From positions 372,001 through 436,000 of the forward strand of contig NZ_JACRSE010000002.1 in assembly GCF_014281055.1 (NCBI RefSeq): a stretch of DNA of 64,000 nucleotides. Reading direction: 5' to 3'. Below the pieces are notes generated by a model. It saw only the letters and a list, made by a program, of their open reading frames with translations, had not been told where the DNA came from and did not search any database. Numbering within the stretch: the first letter of the stretch is position 1; every line of letters begins with the position of its first letter. Both the position numbers and the translations under genes were made by a program. Source of the stretch: Fluviispira vulneris. GTDB lineage: Bacteria > Bdellovibrionota_B > Oligoflexia > Silvanigrellales > Silvanigrellaceae. This document shows positions 52,898-62,557 of this stretch, in pieces.

Positions 52898-55419
52898 AAA
52901 AATTCCTTTTCAAGTAAACGTACTTCTTCGGCGCTTTCACAATTTAATGCTTGATGAGCTATGGAGGAAAATTTGTAAAAATTATTTCTTCTAATAAAAG
53001 ATTTCACTGCATTTATTTCATTTGGATTCATAGAAACTTCGTTGACTCCTAAACCTATTAATAAAGCAGCACCAAAAGGTTCACCCGCCAATCCTCCACA
53101 CACACCGACCCACTTATTGTGTTTTTTTGCAGCTGATACTGTTTTATGAATAAGCTGTAAAATTGAAGGATGATAGATATCTGCCTGCTTCGATAGGAGT
53201 GGATGCTCACGATCAATTGCAAGGGTATATTGAGTGAGATCATTTGTACCTATCGAAAAAAAATCAACATATTTTGCAATTTGATTCGCAATAAGTGCAA
53301 TGGATGGAACCTCTACCATAATACCAAGTGGAACATAGGGGGCATCTAATTCTTTTCTTATATTTTCGGAGTATTCTTTCAAAAATAAAATCTCTTCTTT
53401 CGTTGTTATCATAGGAAACATAATAGAAAGACCATCTGTTTTTTTTGCTGCGTTATAGAGAGCTCTTAGTTGTGTTTTAAGAAGTTCTTTTCTTTTTATA
53501 AGTAAACGAGAACCGCGCATTCCAAGAAAAGGATTTTTTTCTATATCTAAGTTGAGATAGCTTACTTTTTTATCTCCGCCTATATCAAGTAAGCGTTTTA
53601 TAATTGGTAAGCCATTTAGCTTTTCTATAATGGACACATATGAATTAAATTGTTCTTCTTCTGTTGGTTGAGAACTGCGGTCAAGAAATAAAAACTCGGT
53701 GCGCATAAGACCGATGCTTTCAGCACCCATAGCAAGTGCTTTTTCAATAGTGCTTGGGTCATTTATATTAGCTGCAATTTCAATAGAATGATTGTCTCGA
53801 GTGGTTGCAGGCAGCTTTAATAACACATTTGCTTCTAATTTATCGTGTAAATTTTTTTCATCAATCCACATCTTTGCAGAAACAATATCTTGGTCCGATA
53901 AATTAAAATAAATATGCCCAGTGTATCCATCTAAGATAGCTGTCTGCCCATGGTGAGCAAAAAGAAATACATCTTGAGCTCCTACGATAGCTGCAATGCC
54001 TAAAGATCTTGAAAGGATTGAAGAATGGGACGAGGAGCCACCCTGAACAGTAATGATACCTTTCACTTTTGCGTGATCCAGTTCGATGGTTTCAGATGGA
54101 GTTAATTCCGTTGAGACAATTATACTGTTATCTTTGAGTTCTCTTAGTATGATGTCTTTATTTAAAGTTGGATTAATGTGTTTTAATACTCTTGATCTGA
54201 CATCAATCAAATCAGCGGCACGAGATGCAATAATTTCGTCCGATGAACTTTTCATTTTGTCAACGATAGCTTGGACAGCATTGTGCCACGCCCATTCAAC
54301 TCCGTGACCTCCTATTAGATATCGACAGATCATTATAAGAAGTTCTTTATCTTGTAAAAAATCAGATTGTGCTTTAAAAATTTTTGCCTCGCTCTCACCA
54401 ATGCTCATTTTTGTGTTTAGGTAAAGAAGATTTAAATCATTTTGTGTGAGCTTAAAAGCTTGATCGAGTTTGTTACTGGCATCTGTATATGAGCTAAAAA
54501 TATCAGGAATAGATGAATTTTTTTGAGTTAACAAATGAATATTTCCAATCACTAACCCAGGGCTGACAGGTATTCCTTTTATTTTATTATGACTATCAAT
54601 TGGAGTCCAGATTTTATGAATTAAAAATAATTTTTCTCTTTCAAATTCTCTATGTGCAGCAATACTTTCTTCTAAAGAAATGGACTCTATGGCTTTTTTT
54701 AGAGCACTAAGTGCTTTTTTTTCATCGCTTCCTTTTGTTGAAATTGTAAATTTATCATTTTTTCTCAAGCCTAAATTTAAAAGATCCACTAAATTTTTGC
54801 AATCTGCAATATTATTTATAAAACGTATTTGTATATCTGAATTAAATTTTCGTGCAGTCTCTAACCATAAAGAAGCTGGTCTTGCATGAAGACCGTTCGG
54901 ATAATCAAGAGTCAATTCATAGGAGCAAGCAAAATCCGAACTTTTAATAGTTATATCTTTAGTATTAATATTTATTACTTTTGATAATGCAAAAGTTTTG
55001 AGAAAGTCATGTGGGTCATTTGTATGGATTAAATGATTTAATTTATCTTTATTACGAATTAATCTCGTTATTTTTTTAAGAATTTCAATGTGCTCATCTG
55101 ATTTTGCTGATATTGCAAAAATAAGTTGAGCTTTTTCACCAGAGTTCCACTCCACTCCGTTGGGTATTTGGACTACAGATATTCCTGAAGCATTTATTAA
55201 ATATCTATCATTAGACATTCCATGAGGTATAGCGACTCCATTGCCAAGATAAGTATTGGATATTTTTTCTCGGGCAAATAAACTTTCAACATATTTCTTA
55301 TCTACATAATTTTCATCAACTAAAGCCTTTGCAGCAGAGATGATAGCCTCATTTTTATTGGCAAAATGCATATTTAATTTTATGAGATTTAAATCAATCA
55401 AATTTTTACATGTATTCAA
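52894..55419 (-). CDS. fruB: PTS multiphosphoryl transfer protein (EIIA-HPr-EI fusion)
   Basis: 841 residues with three fused PTS modules. Residues 1-145 are EIIA-Fru with His 66 in GVAIPHGMS. Residues 165-255 are HPr with His 178 in NGLHARPAS. Residues 280-841 are enzyme I with His 465 in GGSSSHSSILSRS, and GLMRTEFLF and the PEP-site FSIGTNDLTQYTLA in the C-terminal barrel. The whole PEP-to-IIB phosphorelay for fructose is thus in one polypeptide. This fusion is known from Pseudomonas and Xanthomonas type systems. It is the first gene of the operon. HPr shows no obvious regulatory Ser-46 context. Confidence 0.95.
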   Translation of the reverse strand: MNTCKNLIDLNLIKLNMHFANKNEAIISAAKALVDENYVDKKYVESLFAREKISNTYLGNGVAIPHGMSNDRYLINASGISVVQIPNGVEWNSGEKAQLIFAISAKSDEHIEILKKITRLIRNKDKLNHLIHTNDPHDFLKTFALSKVININTKDITIKSSDFACSYELTLDYPNGLHARPASLWLETARKFNSDIQIRFINNIADCKNLVDLLNLGLRKNDKFTISTKGSDEKKALSALKKAIESISLEESIAAHREFEREKLFLIHKIWTPIDSHNKIKGIPVSPGLVIGNIHLLTQKNSSIPDIFSSYTDASNKLDQAFKLTQNDLNLLYLNTKMSIGESEAKIFKAQSDFLQDKELLIMICRYLIGGHGVEWAWHNAVQAIVDKMKSSSDEIIASRAADLIDVRSRVLKHINPTLNKDIILRELKDNSIIVSTELTPSETIELDHAKVKGIITVQGGSSSHSSILSRSLGIAAIVGAQDVFLFAHHGQTAILDGYTGHIYFNLSDQDIVSAKMWIDEKNLHDKLEANVLLKLPATTRDNHSIEIAANINDPSTIEKALAMGAESIGLMRTEFLFLDRSSQPTEEEQFNSYVSIIEKLNGLPIIKRLLDIGGDKKVSYLNLDIEKNPFLGMRGSRLLIKRKELLKTQLRALYNAAKKTDGLSIMFPMITTKEEILFLKEYSENIRKELDAPYVPLGIMVEVPSIALIANQIAKYVDFFSIGTNDLTQYTLAIDREHPLLSKQADIYHPSILQLIHKTVSAAKKHNKWVGVCGGLAGEPFGAALLIGLGVNEVSMNPNEINAVKSFIRRNNFYKFSSIAHQALNCESAEEVRLLEKEFL

Positions 55420-55935
55420 AGCATCTCCTTAATAGTGAAGAATTAAAAATTTAAGTTATATTTTTATTTTATTAAATTGCAAATCGATTGAACTTGGCTA
55501 TTACTTTGAGAATGAGTGATAATTTTAATAATTAAGCTTAGGTTCTCACCTCAACAAAGAGAAACATAACCTAAAAAAAATAATTTTTCATCGAATTTGC
55601 ATAAAACTTACAAAAAATTTTGCTAAAAAAAAGAGTGTTAAAATTTGCGGTTTTTCTTATAACTATTTCAAAATTATACAAAAATAAGTTTAATATCTTT
55701 ATAAATTATAAGCATAATATTACAGCATAAATAAATTTATTTTTTTGGTAAGTTTATTGAGCCATTCTATGTGGGATAAATAATTATAATCAATTCGTAT
55801 AAAATATAAACGATACTAGTTCATATGTATTTAAAAAAAATTGGCCGTCCACTTGTTTTTTTGGAAAGAACTCATATTATGTTAAAAATCGAACTTTTTT
55901 TAATGCAGCAGTTTTGCCATAACCTATAGGGGTGC
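55420..55935. other. 516-bp divergent intergenic region upstream of fruB
   Basis: It must hold promoters for the fru operon and for the lipoprotein gene. I see several A/T-rich -10-like boxes but no convincing -35/-10 pair and no clear FruR-type palindrome, RNA gene or coding frame. AGGGG near 55928-55932 is the ribosome-binding site of the next gene. Confidence 0.5.
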
Positions 55936-55938
55936 ATG

Positions 55939-57627
55939 ATGTCTCAGATTACGCGAATATTGCCAATTGTATCTGTACTTTCAGCAATTTTTGTTTCATG
56001 TTCCAACAAAGAAGTTAACTCTCCTGAAATTGCTTCGTTAAAAAATAATTTAACCGAAATGCGTAGTTCTATTTTAAATAGTGATGGTTCTTCTGCAAAA
56101 CTTTTGCAGGGCTTTAATAAAATGGGTTTTCAATTTTCAGAAAATTGTCTAGAAGGCGGTGATTATGTTCAGCCTAAATCAATTGAAAAATCTATTGTTG
56201 ATTTTTCTGATAACTTAAAAGAACACGATTTTAGAAAGGTTTTAAATATCGGTGTTTCTGCAACAGTTCCAGTTAAAGGTGTTGATATTTCACCTGAAGT
56301 AAAGTTTGCTCGTGAAGCCTCTGCTACAAAATTAAGTCGTACTACAACTTATTCTGTCTATGTAAGATTTGGTGAAAACAAAATTGCTCCGAAAGTTGGT
56401 AATGCTTATGTTTTAAAAGAAGGTCTGAGTGAAAATTTTAATGCTGACGGGAAATTGTTTAATCATTATAATTTTATTAAAAAGTGTGGAGATGAAGTTA
56501 TTACATCCCAACGACTTTCTGCAAAAATACTATTGACTATGAAACTTAATTTTGAATCCAAAAAAGTATTAAATGATTTTCAAACAACAGTTGGTGCTTC
56601 TGTAAAGGATATATTAACAAACAATGAGAAAATTGCTATTAATACAAAATTAAAGTACTTGAATGAAGATACTAAAAGACAGATATATTTAAACATTTAT
56701 GGTTTACAATTGGGTGGAGATCCAAAAAAGTTAGCATCTGTTCTGACGTCAAAAGTAACATGTCGCTTGGATAAAGTAGAGGAATGTCAACCTCTGTTTG
56801 ATCGCTTAAATAAATATGCTTCTGAAGATTTTGTTCAACAATTAAATCCAGCCGATGTAAACACATGGGCAATCGAAAATTCCTCAACAGTTTCTTATGA
56901 GGAACTAAATATAGTTGATAAAGCTGGAAAAGCTTTAAATTTAAGCGTTACGGACGATCCTACTGAATTACTTAAATTAACAAAGCTAAAAAGTGAAGTG
57001 AGTCATACAATTTCTAAGCAAATTGATAACTATACTTTAGCAAATTCACTATTAAACATTTCTTACCTTGCGGACAATGAGCGAGAAGGATTAGAAAATA
57101 TATCGCACTTATCTCATACAAATATTGAAATGCTTCAAGGATTTTCAAGTCAATGCTTTATTAATTTAGCAGATTGCTTAAATAATTCAGCATTTAAGAT
57201 AAATTCTCTCGTTTCACAATATGATGATTCATTATTAGAAACAAATATGGGGGAATTGATTGCCAAAATCCGCTCACAAAACACTCCACTTTCTGGGCAA
57301 AAAGAGCGTTCATCTGAAGATTTTGTTAATTTGAGTCCGGTCATAGAAAAAGGAAAATACTCAAGTTTTTACTTCAAGCTAAAGAATATTGAGAATAATA
57401 CAATAAGAAATGCGGGCGCTCGTTTCGATTTAAAGTGTAATAAACCATGGTACAAAGGTTTCGATCCTGTTTTATTTGCTTCGATTCATCCAAACTATGA
57501 AGTTCTTTCTGACACAGTGGTTATGAATTATAATGATAATTGTGGAGGTAAAGAGTCTGTTTATGTAGCAAATCCAAAAAATATTACTGAAAGTGATTTT
57601 ATAGTTGAAATATGGGGTAGAGAGTAG
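55939..57627 (+). CDS. Large putative lipoprotein of unknown function
   Basis: 562 residues. An N-terminal signal ends in FVSCSNKE, a lipobox-like site with Phe at -3, so lipidation is likely but not certain. The mature protein is long, mostly helical in the middle (200-400), with Cys residues spread through it (CLEGG, KKCGDE, TCRLDKVEECQ, CFINLADCLN, DLKCNKPW, NDNCGG) that could pair. No recognised domain. Two adjacent ATGs (55936, 55939) are possible; the second has better spacing to AGGGG. A strong terminator follows. Confidence 0.78.
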   Translation: MSQITRILPIVSVLSAIFVSCSNKEVNSPEIASLKNNLTEMRSSILNSDGSSAKLLQGFNKMGFQFSENCLEGGDYVQPKSIEKSIVDFSDNLKEHDFRKVLNIGVSATVPVKGVDISPEVKFAREASATKLSRTTTYSVYVRFGENKIAPKVGNAYVLKEGLSENFNADGKLFNHYNFIKKCGDEVITSQRLSAKILLTMKLNFESKKVLNDFQTTVGASVKDILTNNEKIAINTKLKYLNEDTKRQIYLNIYGLQLGGDPKKLASVLTSKVTCRLDKVEECQPLFDRLNKYASEDFVQQLNPADVNTWAIENSSTVSYEELNIVDKAGKALNLSVTDDPTELLKLTKLKSEVSHTISKQIDNYTLANSLLNISYLADNEREGLENISHLSHTNIEMLQGFSSQCFINLADCLNNSAFKINSLVSQYDDSLLETNMGELIAKIRSQNTPLSGQKERSSEDFVNLSPVIEKGKYSSFYFKLKNIENNTIRNAGARFDLKCNKPWYKGFDPVLFASIHPNYEVLSDTVVMNYNDNCGGKESVYVANPKNITESDFIVEIWGRE

Positions 57628-57650
57628 TTTTATTAAGTAATTTAGACGAA

Positions 57651-57684
57651 AAAAAAGGCTCTCAATGAATTGAGAGCCTTTTTT
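57651..57684. terminator. Bidirectional rho-independent terminator
   Basis: 16-bp perfect stem (57651-57666, 57669-57684; core GGCTCTCAAT) flanked by A6 and T6. It serves the lipoprotein gene and the convergent rpmF. Confidence 0.95.
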
Positions 57685-57699
57685 GTGTAAAGCTTGAAA

Positions 57700-57906
57700 T
57701 TAGCGAAGAACTGCTAATAAGTCAGCTTTTAAAATATTTTTAGCGACAAAGCGGCCTTTGTAAAACCCACAGGATTCGCAAACTGAGTGTGGAAGTCTTG
57801 GGGCAGCGCAATTTGAGCACTTAGAAAAGTTAATAGGTGTTAAAGCGTCGTGAGCACGGCGCATATTACGGCGTGAACGGGAAACTTTCATCTTTGGAGT
57901 TGGCAT
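57700..57906 (-). CDS. rpmF: 50S ribosomal protein L32
   Basis: 68 residues: MPTPKMKVSRSRRNMRRAHD start typical of bL32, then a zinc ribbon with CSNC and CESC, then GFYKGRFV. Length fits the family (about 57-68). GAGGA precedes the ATG. It is encoded alone here, not next to plsX as in many bacteria. Confidence 0.97.
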   Translation of the reverse strand: MPTPKMKVSRSRRNMRRAHDALTPINFSKCSNCAAPRLPHSVCESCGFYKGRFVAKNILKADLLAVLR

Positions 57907-58037
57907 ACTAAAATCCTCTTAGTGCAAATTTTAACCTTAAGGCATTGAATTTGCTGCACACATTGTAGGCAGAAATTAACGAATGTGATATCTAGAGAGC
58001 ATTTTCCCCATCACATCACGCAACAAAACGTCACATG

Positions 58038-58066
58038 TACATAATAGAGTCAAAGAACTCTGTCAA
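58038..58066 (-). promoter_or_regulatory. Possible rpmF promoter
   Basis: On the minus strand TTGACA (58061-58066) and, 17 nt on, TATGTA (58038-58043); an alternative TATTAT lies closer. Position is about 130 bp upstream of the rpmF start, just after the stop of the pseudokinase gene. Confidence 0.4.
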
Positions 58067-58069
58067 TAG

Positions 58070-61000
58070 CTATCCAGCGCGCTTGAGAGAATCGTTTTTA
58101 TTTTCTTTAGAAACGTTAAGTTCTTCATTTTTTTCAGATTCTTCTTGTAAATGCTGATCATCATGCCCCTCTGAGTTCTTTAAATGTATTCTTTTTGCTG
58201 AAGCTTTTAGGGCTGCTCCTAGGGTTGATTCGATCAAATCGGTTTCTCTTGGCACAGATTTTCTAATAAATTCAGATATATGCTTAAGCTCAGACTCTTG
58301 TAGTTCGGCAGCCTGAACATTATGTTGAAAGTTATGGAGAAACTCAAGAATATAATTAATAGCTACACCCTGTTCAGGATAGGCTTGCATTTTGCCATAA
58401 TTCTCATTTTGCTCATAGTGATAGCTGGGTTCAGGCAATGGATGGAGTGAAGTTGCTTTTTTTTCATCTTTATCTAAAGATATGATTTCATTTGATATTA
58501 CGCCTAAATCTGTTCGTGCTTTGCTTGCAAGACGGTGCGCTGACCAATGAAATCCAGCTCGAAATAGATTTTGAGCTAAAAAATGTAATCTCTCCGTGTC
58601 TTGAGTGCTTGATTTGTCAATTTTAATATTATCTTTAATAGCTCTATCTTCACCCCAATATTTTGAAATTGTTTCTTTTTTTCTAAATAAGGTTTTCGCC
58701 ATAGATACAAATAAATTTTTTCTTTTTTTGATTTTTACACTCTGGTTTTGTGAACCGCGCATAATGGCTGTGTATTCAATAATTTTGAGGGCAAAAGATT
58801 CAGGGGCGTATTCCATATGCATAGAGGTATTGAACCATTGTCTAATCTGCTTTTCTTTGGCTTCTTGTGTTACCATCGAGGCGCTTTGTGCATGTCCGCC
58901 TTCAAATAAATAGTGGGTATAGAGAAGGAGCTGGTCTGTTTTTTCAGCTAAAATATTACCTATGAACATTTCATCACCCGGTACTTTTTTAAGGGTCGGA
59001 TGAACTTGCTTTAAAAAAAGTATAGTATAGCCAATATCCCAATCCATGAGTTCATAATCTTGCATTTTTCGATTGTATTTTTGAATATGTGTTTGGTGAT
59101 TTAGTATTTGCTCAATCGATGATTTTTCAAATTCAACTAATAAATGTAATTTATGTGCACACTGCCTTAAGGAGAATGGTAATTCTCCTGAGGATGAGTT
59201 TATCCGATCCAAATTCTTTTTGCTTTCGTTTAAATCCCCTTCATAAAAAAATGCACACCAAGCACGCATTATAAGAACTTCATATAAAGCAATTTCATTG
59301 CCAATACGTCCGGCAAGATCTGTTATTGTTTCAAGGATAAATGATCGTATTTTTGTTGTAATATTTCTTTCTGCACAAAGAATAAGTGAAAATAAAAGAT
59401 GTATTGTATTTTCTCCATCATTATTTTCAGTTGTAAATTGCAATGCTCTTACCACTTGTGGAAATAGAATATTGTTATCAATCCAACCTATGCATGAGCG
59501 CAGCAATTGAGAAATGACGATACCACGAATTGGTTTTGAGCGTGGTGAGAAAGGTAATTTATCTGATTTTGACTCTGAGCTTTTATCATCACGTATAAAA
59601 GATTTAAATAAAAGTTTTAAATTTTTTGACTCTTCTGCATCATAAAATGCTTGTGGATCAATAAGTTTTTTTTGAATTTTGTATAGTTCAAACTCAATAG
59701 CAGAACGATAAGTAAAATTTAAACTATGAGGAATATCAGAAAATAATTCAGCTTTTTCTGATTGATGAATGATTTTTAAAAATTGTTCTGTTCTTTTCTC
59801 TTTATTTTTAAACTGAGAAGGAAAGAAATTTTTCATAGCAAGAATTGCTTTTCTTTTTGGATTCATTAAATTCCAGCTGACCGCATGATAATATTTTTCA
59901 GCTTGTTCAATATTTCCAAGTGATTTAGATAAATCGGCAATATGCTCTCTTATTTTTGGCACAAGCACTGATGCATCGTCAGGCCGATCCTTTTCTACAG
60001 ATTCCCCCAGCATCTGCAATTTAGTAATGACAAACTCAGCAGAATTAATATCGAATAATTCATCCGAGGCAACAAGGAGTGATGAATAAGCTCCATAAGC
60101 GCTCTTAGATAAATCACTCTTAGAGAGATATTCAGATATGTGTATAATATCAAAAAGTGTTGTTTTATCTTGTATATTATTACATAAGTATTCTGACAAA
60201 ATATAATAAATATCTGATTTTGTTTTTTGACTTAATAAAAGAGATAAGCTTAACCAAATATATTGGTGTTCCCAGTAGTAACAAAGTAACTGCCCAGTTA
60301 AAGCATCTCTATTTTCAGAAACTAAACCAATTCTTATAGCAGTTTTCAAAGCGTCATAAGCTAAATGGAGAGGCTCTTTTTTCTTTTCGAGTTCTTCTTC
60401 CTCTTCATCAGTCATAGGTTTTACTTCTTCAACGATTACTTTTTCTTCTTCTTTTATTAGATCTTCGGGTTCGGGTGCATTAGCTACAGTATCACTTTTT
60501 CCGAAATGATAACTTTCTGAGAATATATCATGAATCATTATTACTTTATTGCTTAATAGTTCTATAATTTCTGTATTTATTTGCAGATCAACCATGGACC
60601 ATGTAGCAAGAAATCGTGCTTGTTGACTTGTTAAATTGTTGAGTTTTGTTACCCAAAAAGAGCGGGTTCTGTCATCTTTTAAAGTACTGTAGGAAGGATC
60701 TTGATGTTTTAAAAGATTTAAATTTTTCTTATTTTCATCATCATTTATATCTTCTTCAGATCTCACTCCTATGACCCATTTAATGTTTTTTGATTGCTTT
60801 TTTAAAAGTCGTAGTAAAACGGCGAGAGATGAATTATCTGCTCGATTAATATCATCAATAATTATCATACTGAGTTTAGAAGAATTTAAAACTTTATCAA
60901 AAATTTTATCAATATTATTATGTAAACATTCATGTCTAACTTGTATAAGTAAGTTTTTCATACTTTTATTTGGAGTGGTTTTATTATCGCTATATTTAAT

Positions 61001-62401
61001 GAGCGAAGGTAAAACATAAAATACTGAATCTACTTCGCTTCCAAGATTATAAAATAAGGTGCGTAGTTCTTGCAGAAAAAGTGGATTATGAAACAATGCA
61101 TTATTTAATAAGCAATTACAAAATTCGTCTAAACTTGAAAACGGAACGTTGATAGGACTAAACTTAACCCCATAATAAATTGTATTTTTTTGAGTGACAT
61201 TCATGCTTGAGTTTAAATTTCGCATAAATGAAAATTTATTTGCCGTTTTATTGCGAGCATCAATCCAAAAGCGGTTGCTATGGTTTTTTGTTTTATTAAA
61301 GCAAAACTCAGTGAGAATTTCGGGAACATCAAATTTTTTAAGAAAAATATTTTTATATGAATCTTCATCAAAGTCAGGATTAATTTCATTAAAAAAGCTA
61401 GTTAAATTTTGATGTTCTGAGGATTCTCCCAGTCGATTTGCCAACAGCATAATTTCATATGCCATTTCTCTTGCGCCAATGTTTCTTTTTTCAGGCACCG
61501 GATCGGTAGCGCGGGTTAAAATATTTTTTAATCGTTTCATAACATCTGTTATGGGATGACGAGTGGTCCATTTGTACCATTTTTTCCCTAAGTTAAAGAC
61601 GTTGGGATCATTGATAATATACATGGGCCAAAGAGCATTTAATGCAGACTGTTTTTCAATGGAAATGATACCCAAATCATATGCCATAATGGCTGCCAAA
61701 CTAAAAACTTCAGAGTTTTCTTGATAACAGCCGTCTAAAATTCCTCTGGCTTCAGGGGGGAGCCAGTAATTTCTATTAATGATATCATTTGCTTTTGAGA
61801 ACTTATCTTCGAGGTTATGGGATTGGTAAGGAAGAAAGTGAGCATAACCTCCATCAAGGAAAGCGACTTGGGGTACCTCCTCTTTTTTATCAAAAAATTC
61901 AGAATCATAGGTTTGTTTTAAGTCAACGGCACTACGGTCTTTTATTAAAATATTTTGCGGTTTGATATTACCATGTAAAATTCCTTTCGCGTGATAGTAA
62001 GATAAATTTTCAAAAATTCGCACCCAAAGCCTTAAACGATTGCGGAAGCGTATGATTTCCTCTGGTTTTAATGGAACTTCTTTCGCCAAATTTTCAGCAA
62101 GTGTCATTCCTTCAATCCATAGCGAATAAATCTCGATTTCATTTGTTTTTAAATAAAATTCCATATTTTCACCATATTCGATGAAAAAGGTCTTTTTAAT
62201 TATTTCGAGATTTTCTTGTATTTTTAACTTAATTAAGCGAGATTTTCCAAGATTGAGAACACGAATCGTTTTTTTACGAAGTTCATCAGCTCTTTGCATA
62301 CGCGAGATCACTGTGCTGGTTTTCGCTGAAAGTGTTCCAACTTTATCAACGCCCGCATCATCTCGTTGAGATATTTGTGCAATGAGTTTTTCGTTTTCCA
62401 T
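58070..62401 (-). CDS. Giant pseudokinase plus degenerate NTPase plus helical-repeat protein
   Basis: 1443 residues from ATG 62401, chosen for GGGG upstream; the frame continues further but would run into alr. Residues ~45-320 have a Ser/Thr-kinase-like fold: ILHGNIKPQNILI matches HRDLKPxN but with Asn in place of the catalytic Asp, and FLDGGYA replaces DFG. No Gly-rich loop is visible. Residues ~375-600 resemble an AAA/STAND ATPase with a Walker-B-like MIIIDDINRAD but no intact P-loop. An acidic EEEEELEKKKEP linker precedes ~700 residues of helical repeats. The layout recalls kinase-AAA-TPR signalling proteins that have lost catalysis. Likely a scaffold; partner unknown. Confidence 0.78.
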   Translation of the reverse strand: MENEKLIAQISQRDDAGVDKVGTLSAKTSTVISRMQRADELRKKTIRVLNLGKSRLIKLKIQENLEIIKKTFFIEYGENMEFYLKTNEIEIYSLWIEGMTLAENLAKEVPLKPEEIIRFRNRLRLWVRIFENLSYYHAKGILHGNIKPQNILIKDRSAVDLKQTYDSEFFDKKEEVPQVAFLDGGYAHFLPYQSHNLEDKFSKANDIINRNYWLPPEARGILDGCYQENSEVFSLAAIMAYDLGIISIEKQSALNALWPMYIINDPNVFNLGKKWYKWTTRHPITDVMKRLKNILTRATDPVPEKRNIGAREMAYEIMLLANRLGESSEHQNLTSFFNEINPDFDEDSYKNIFLKKFDVPEILTEFCFNKTKNHSNRFWIDARNKTANKFSFMRNLNSSMNVTQKNTIYYGVKFSPINVPFSSLDEFCNCLLNNALFHNPLFLQELRTLFYNLGSEVDSVFYVLPSLIKYSDNKTTPNKSMKNLLIQVRHECLHNNIDKIFDKVLNSSKLSMIIIDDINRADNSSLAVLLRLLKKQSKNIKWVIGVRSEEDINDDENKKNLNLLKHQDPSYSTLKDDRTRSFWVTKLNNLTSQQARFLATWSMVDLQINTEIIELLSNKVIMIHDIFSESYHFGKSDTVANAPEPEDLIKEEEKVIVEEVKPMTDEEEEELEKKKEPLHLAYDALKTAIRIGLVSENRDALTGQLLCYYWEHQYIWLSLSLLLSQKTKSDIYYILSEYLCNNIQDKTTLFDIIHISEYLSKSDLSKSAYGAYSSLLVASDELFDINSAEFVITKLQMLGESVEKDRPDDASVLVPKIREHIADLSKSLGNIEQAEKYYHAVSWNLMNPKRKAILAMKNFFPSQFKNKEKRTEQFLKIIHQSEKAELFSDIPHSLNFTYRSAIEFELYKIQKKLIDPQAFYDAEESKNLKLLFKSFIRDDKSSESKSDKLPFSPRSKPIRGIVISQLLRSCIGWIDNNILFPQVVRALQFTTENNDGENTIHLLFSLILCAERNITTKIRSFILETITDLAGRIGNEIALYEVLIMRAWCAFFYEGDLNESKKNLDRINSSSGELPFSLRQCAHKLHLLVEFEKSSIEQILNHQTHIQKYNRKMQDYELMDWDIGYTILFLKQVHPTLKKVPGDEMFIGNILAEKTDQLLLYTHYLFEGGHAQSASMVTQEAKEKQIRQWFNTSMHMEYAPESFALKIIEYTAIMRGSQNQSVKIKKRKNLFVSMAKTLFRKKETISKYWGEDRAIKDNIKIDKSSTQDTERLHFLAQNLFRAGFHWSAHRLASKARTDLGVISNEIISLDKDEKKATSLHPLPEPSYHYEQNENYGKMQAYPEQGVAINYILEFLHNFQHNVQAAELQESELKHISEFIRKSVPRETDLIESTLGAALKASAKRIHLKNSEGHDDQHLQEESEKNEELNVSKENKNDSLKRAG

Positions 62402-62557
62402 GCTACCCCGTAAAACATTCTCACTTTTTTCCAAATGATGTATCGGCGTAAAGTTTTTGTTCCATAGGCGTGTTACAAAAAAATAAAAATCAATATAATT
62501 GTAGTTAAACTCAATGTCATAAACTGTGTGAGTTGTAAGCTTTGGAGGCAAAAAAAT

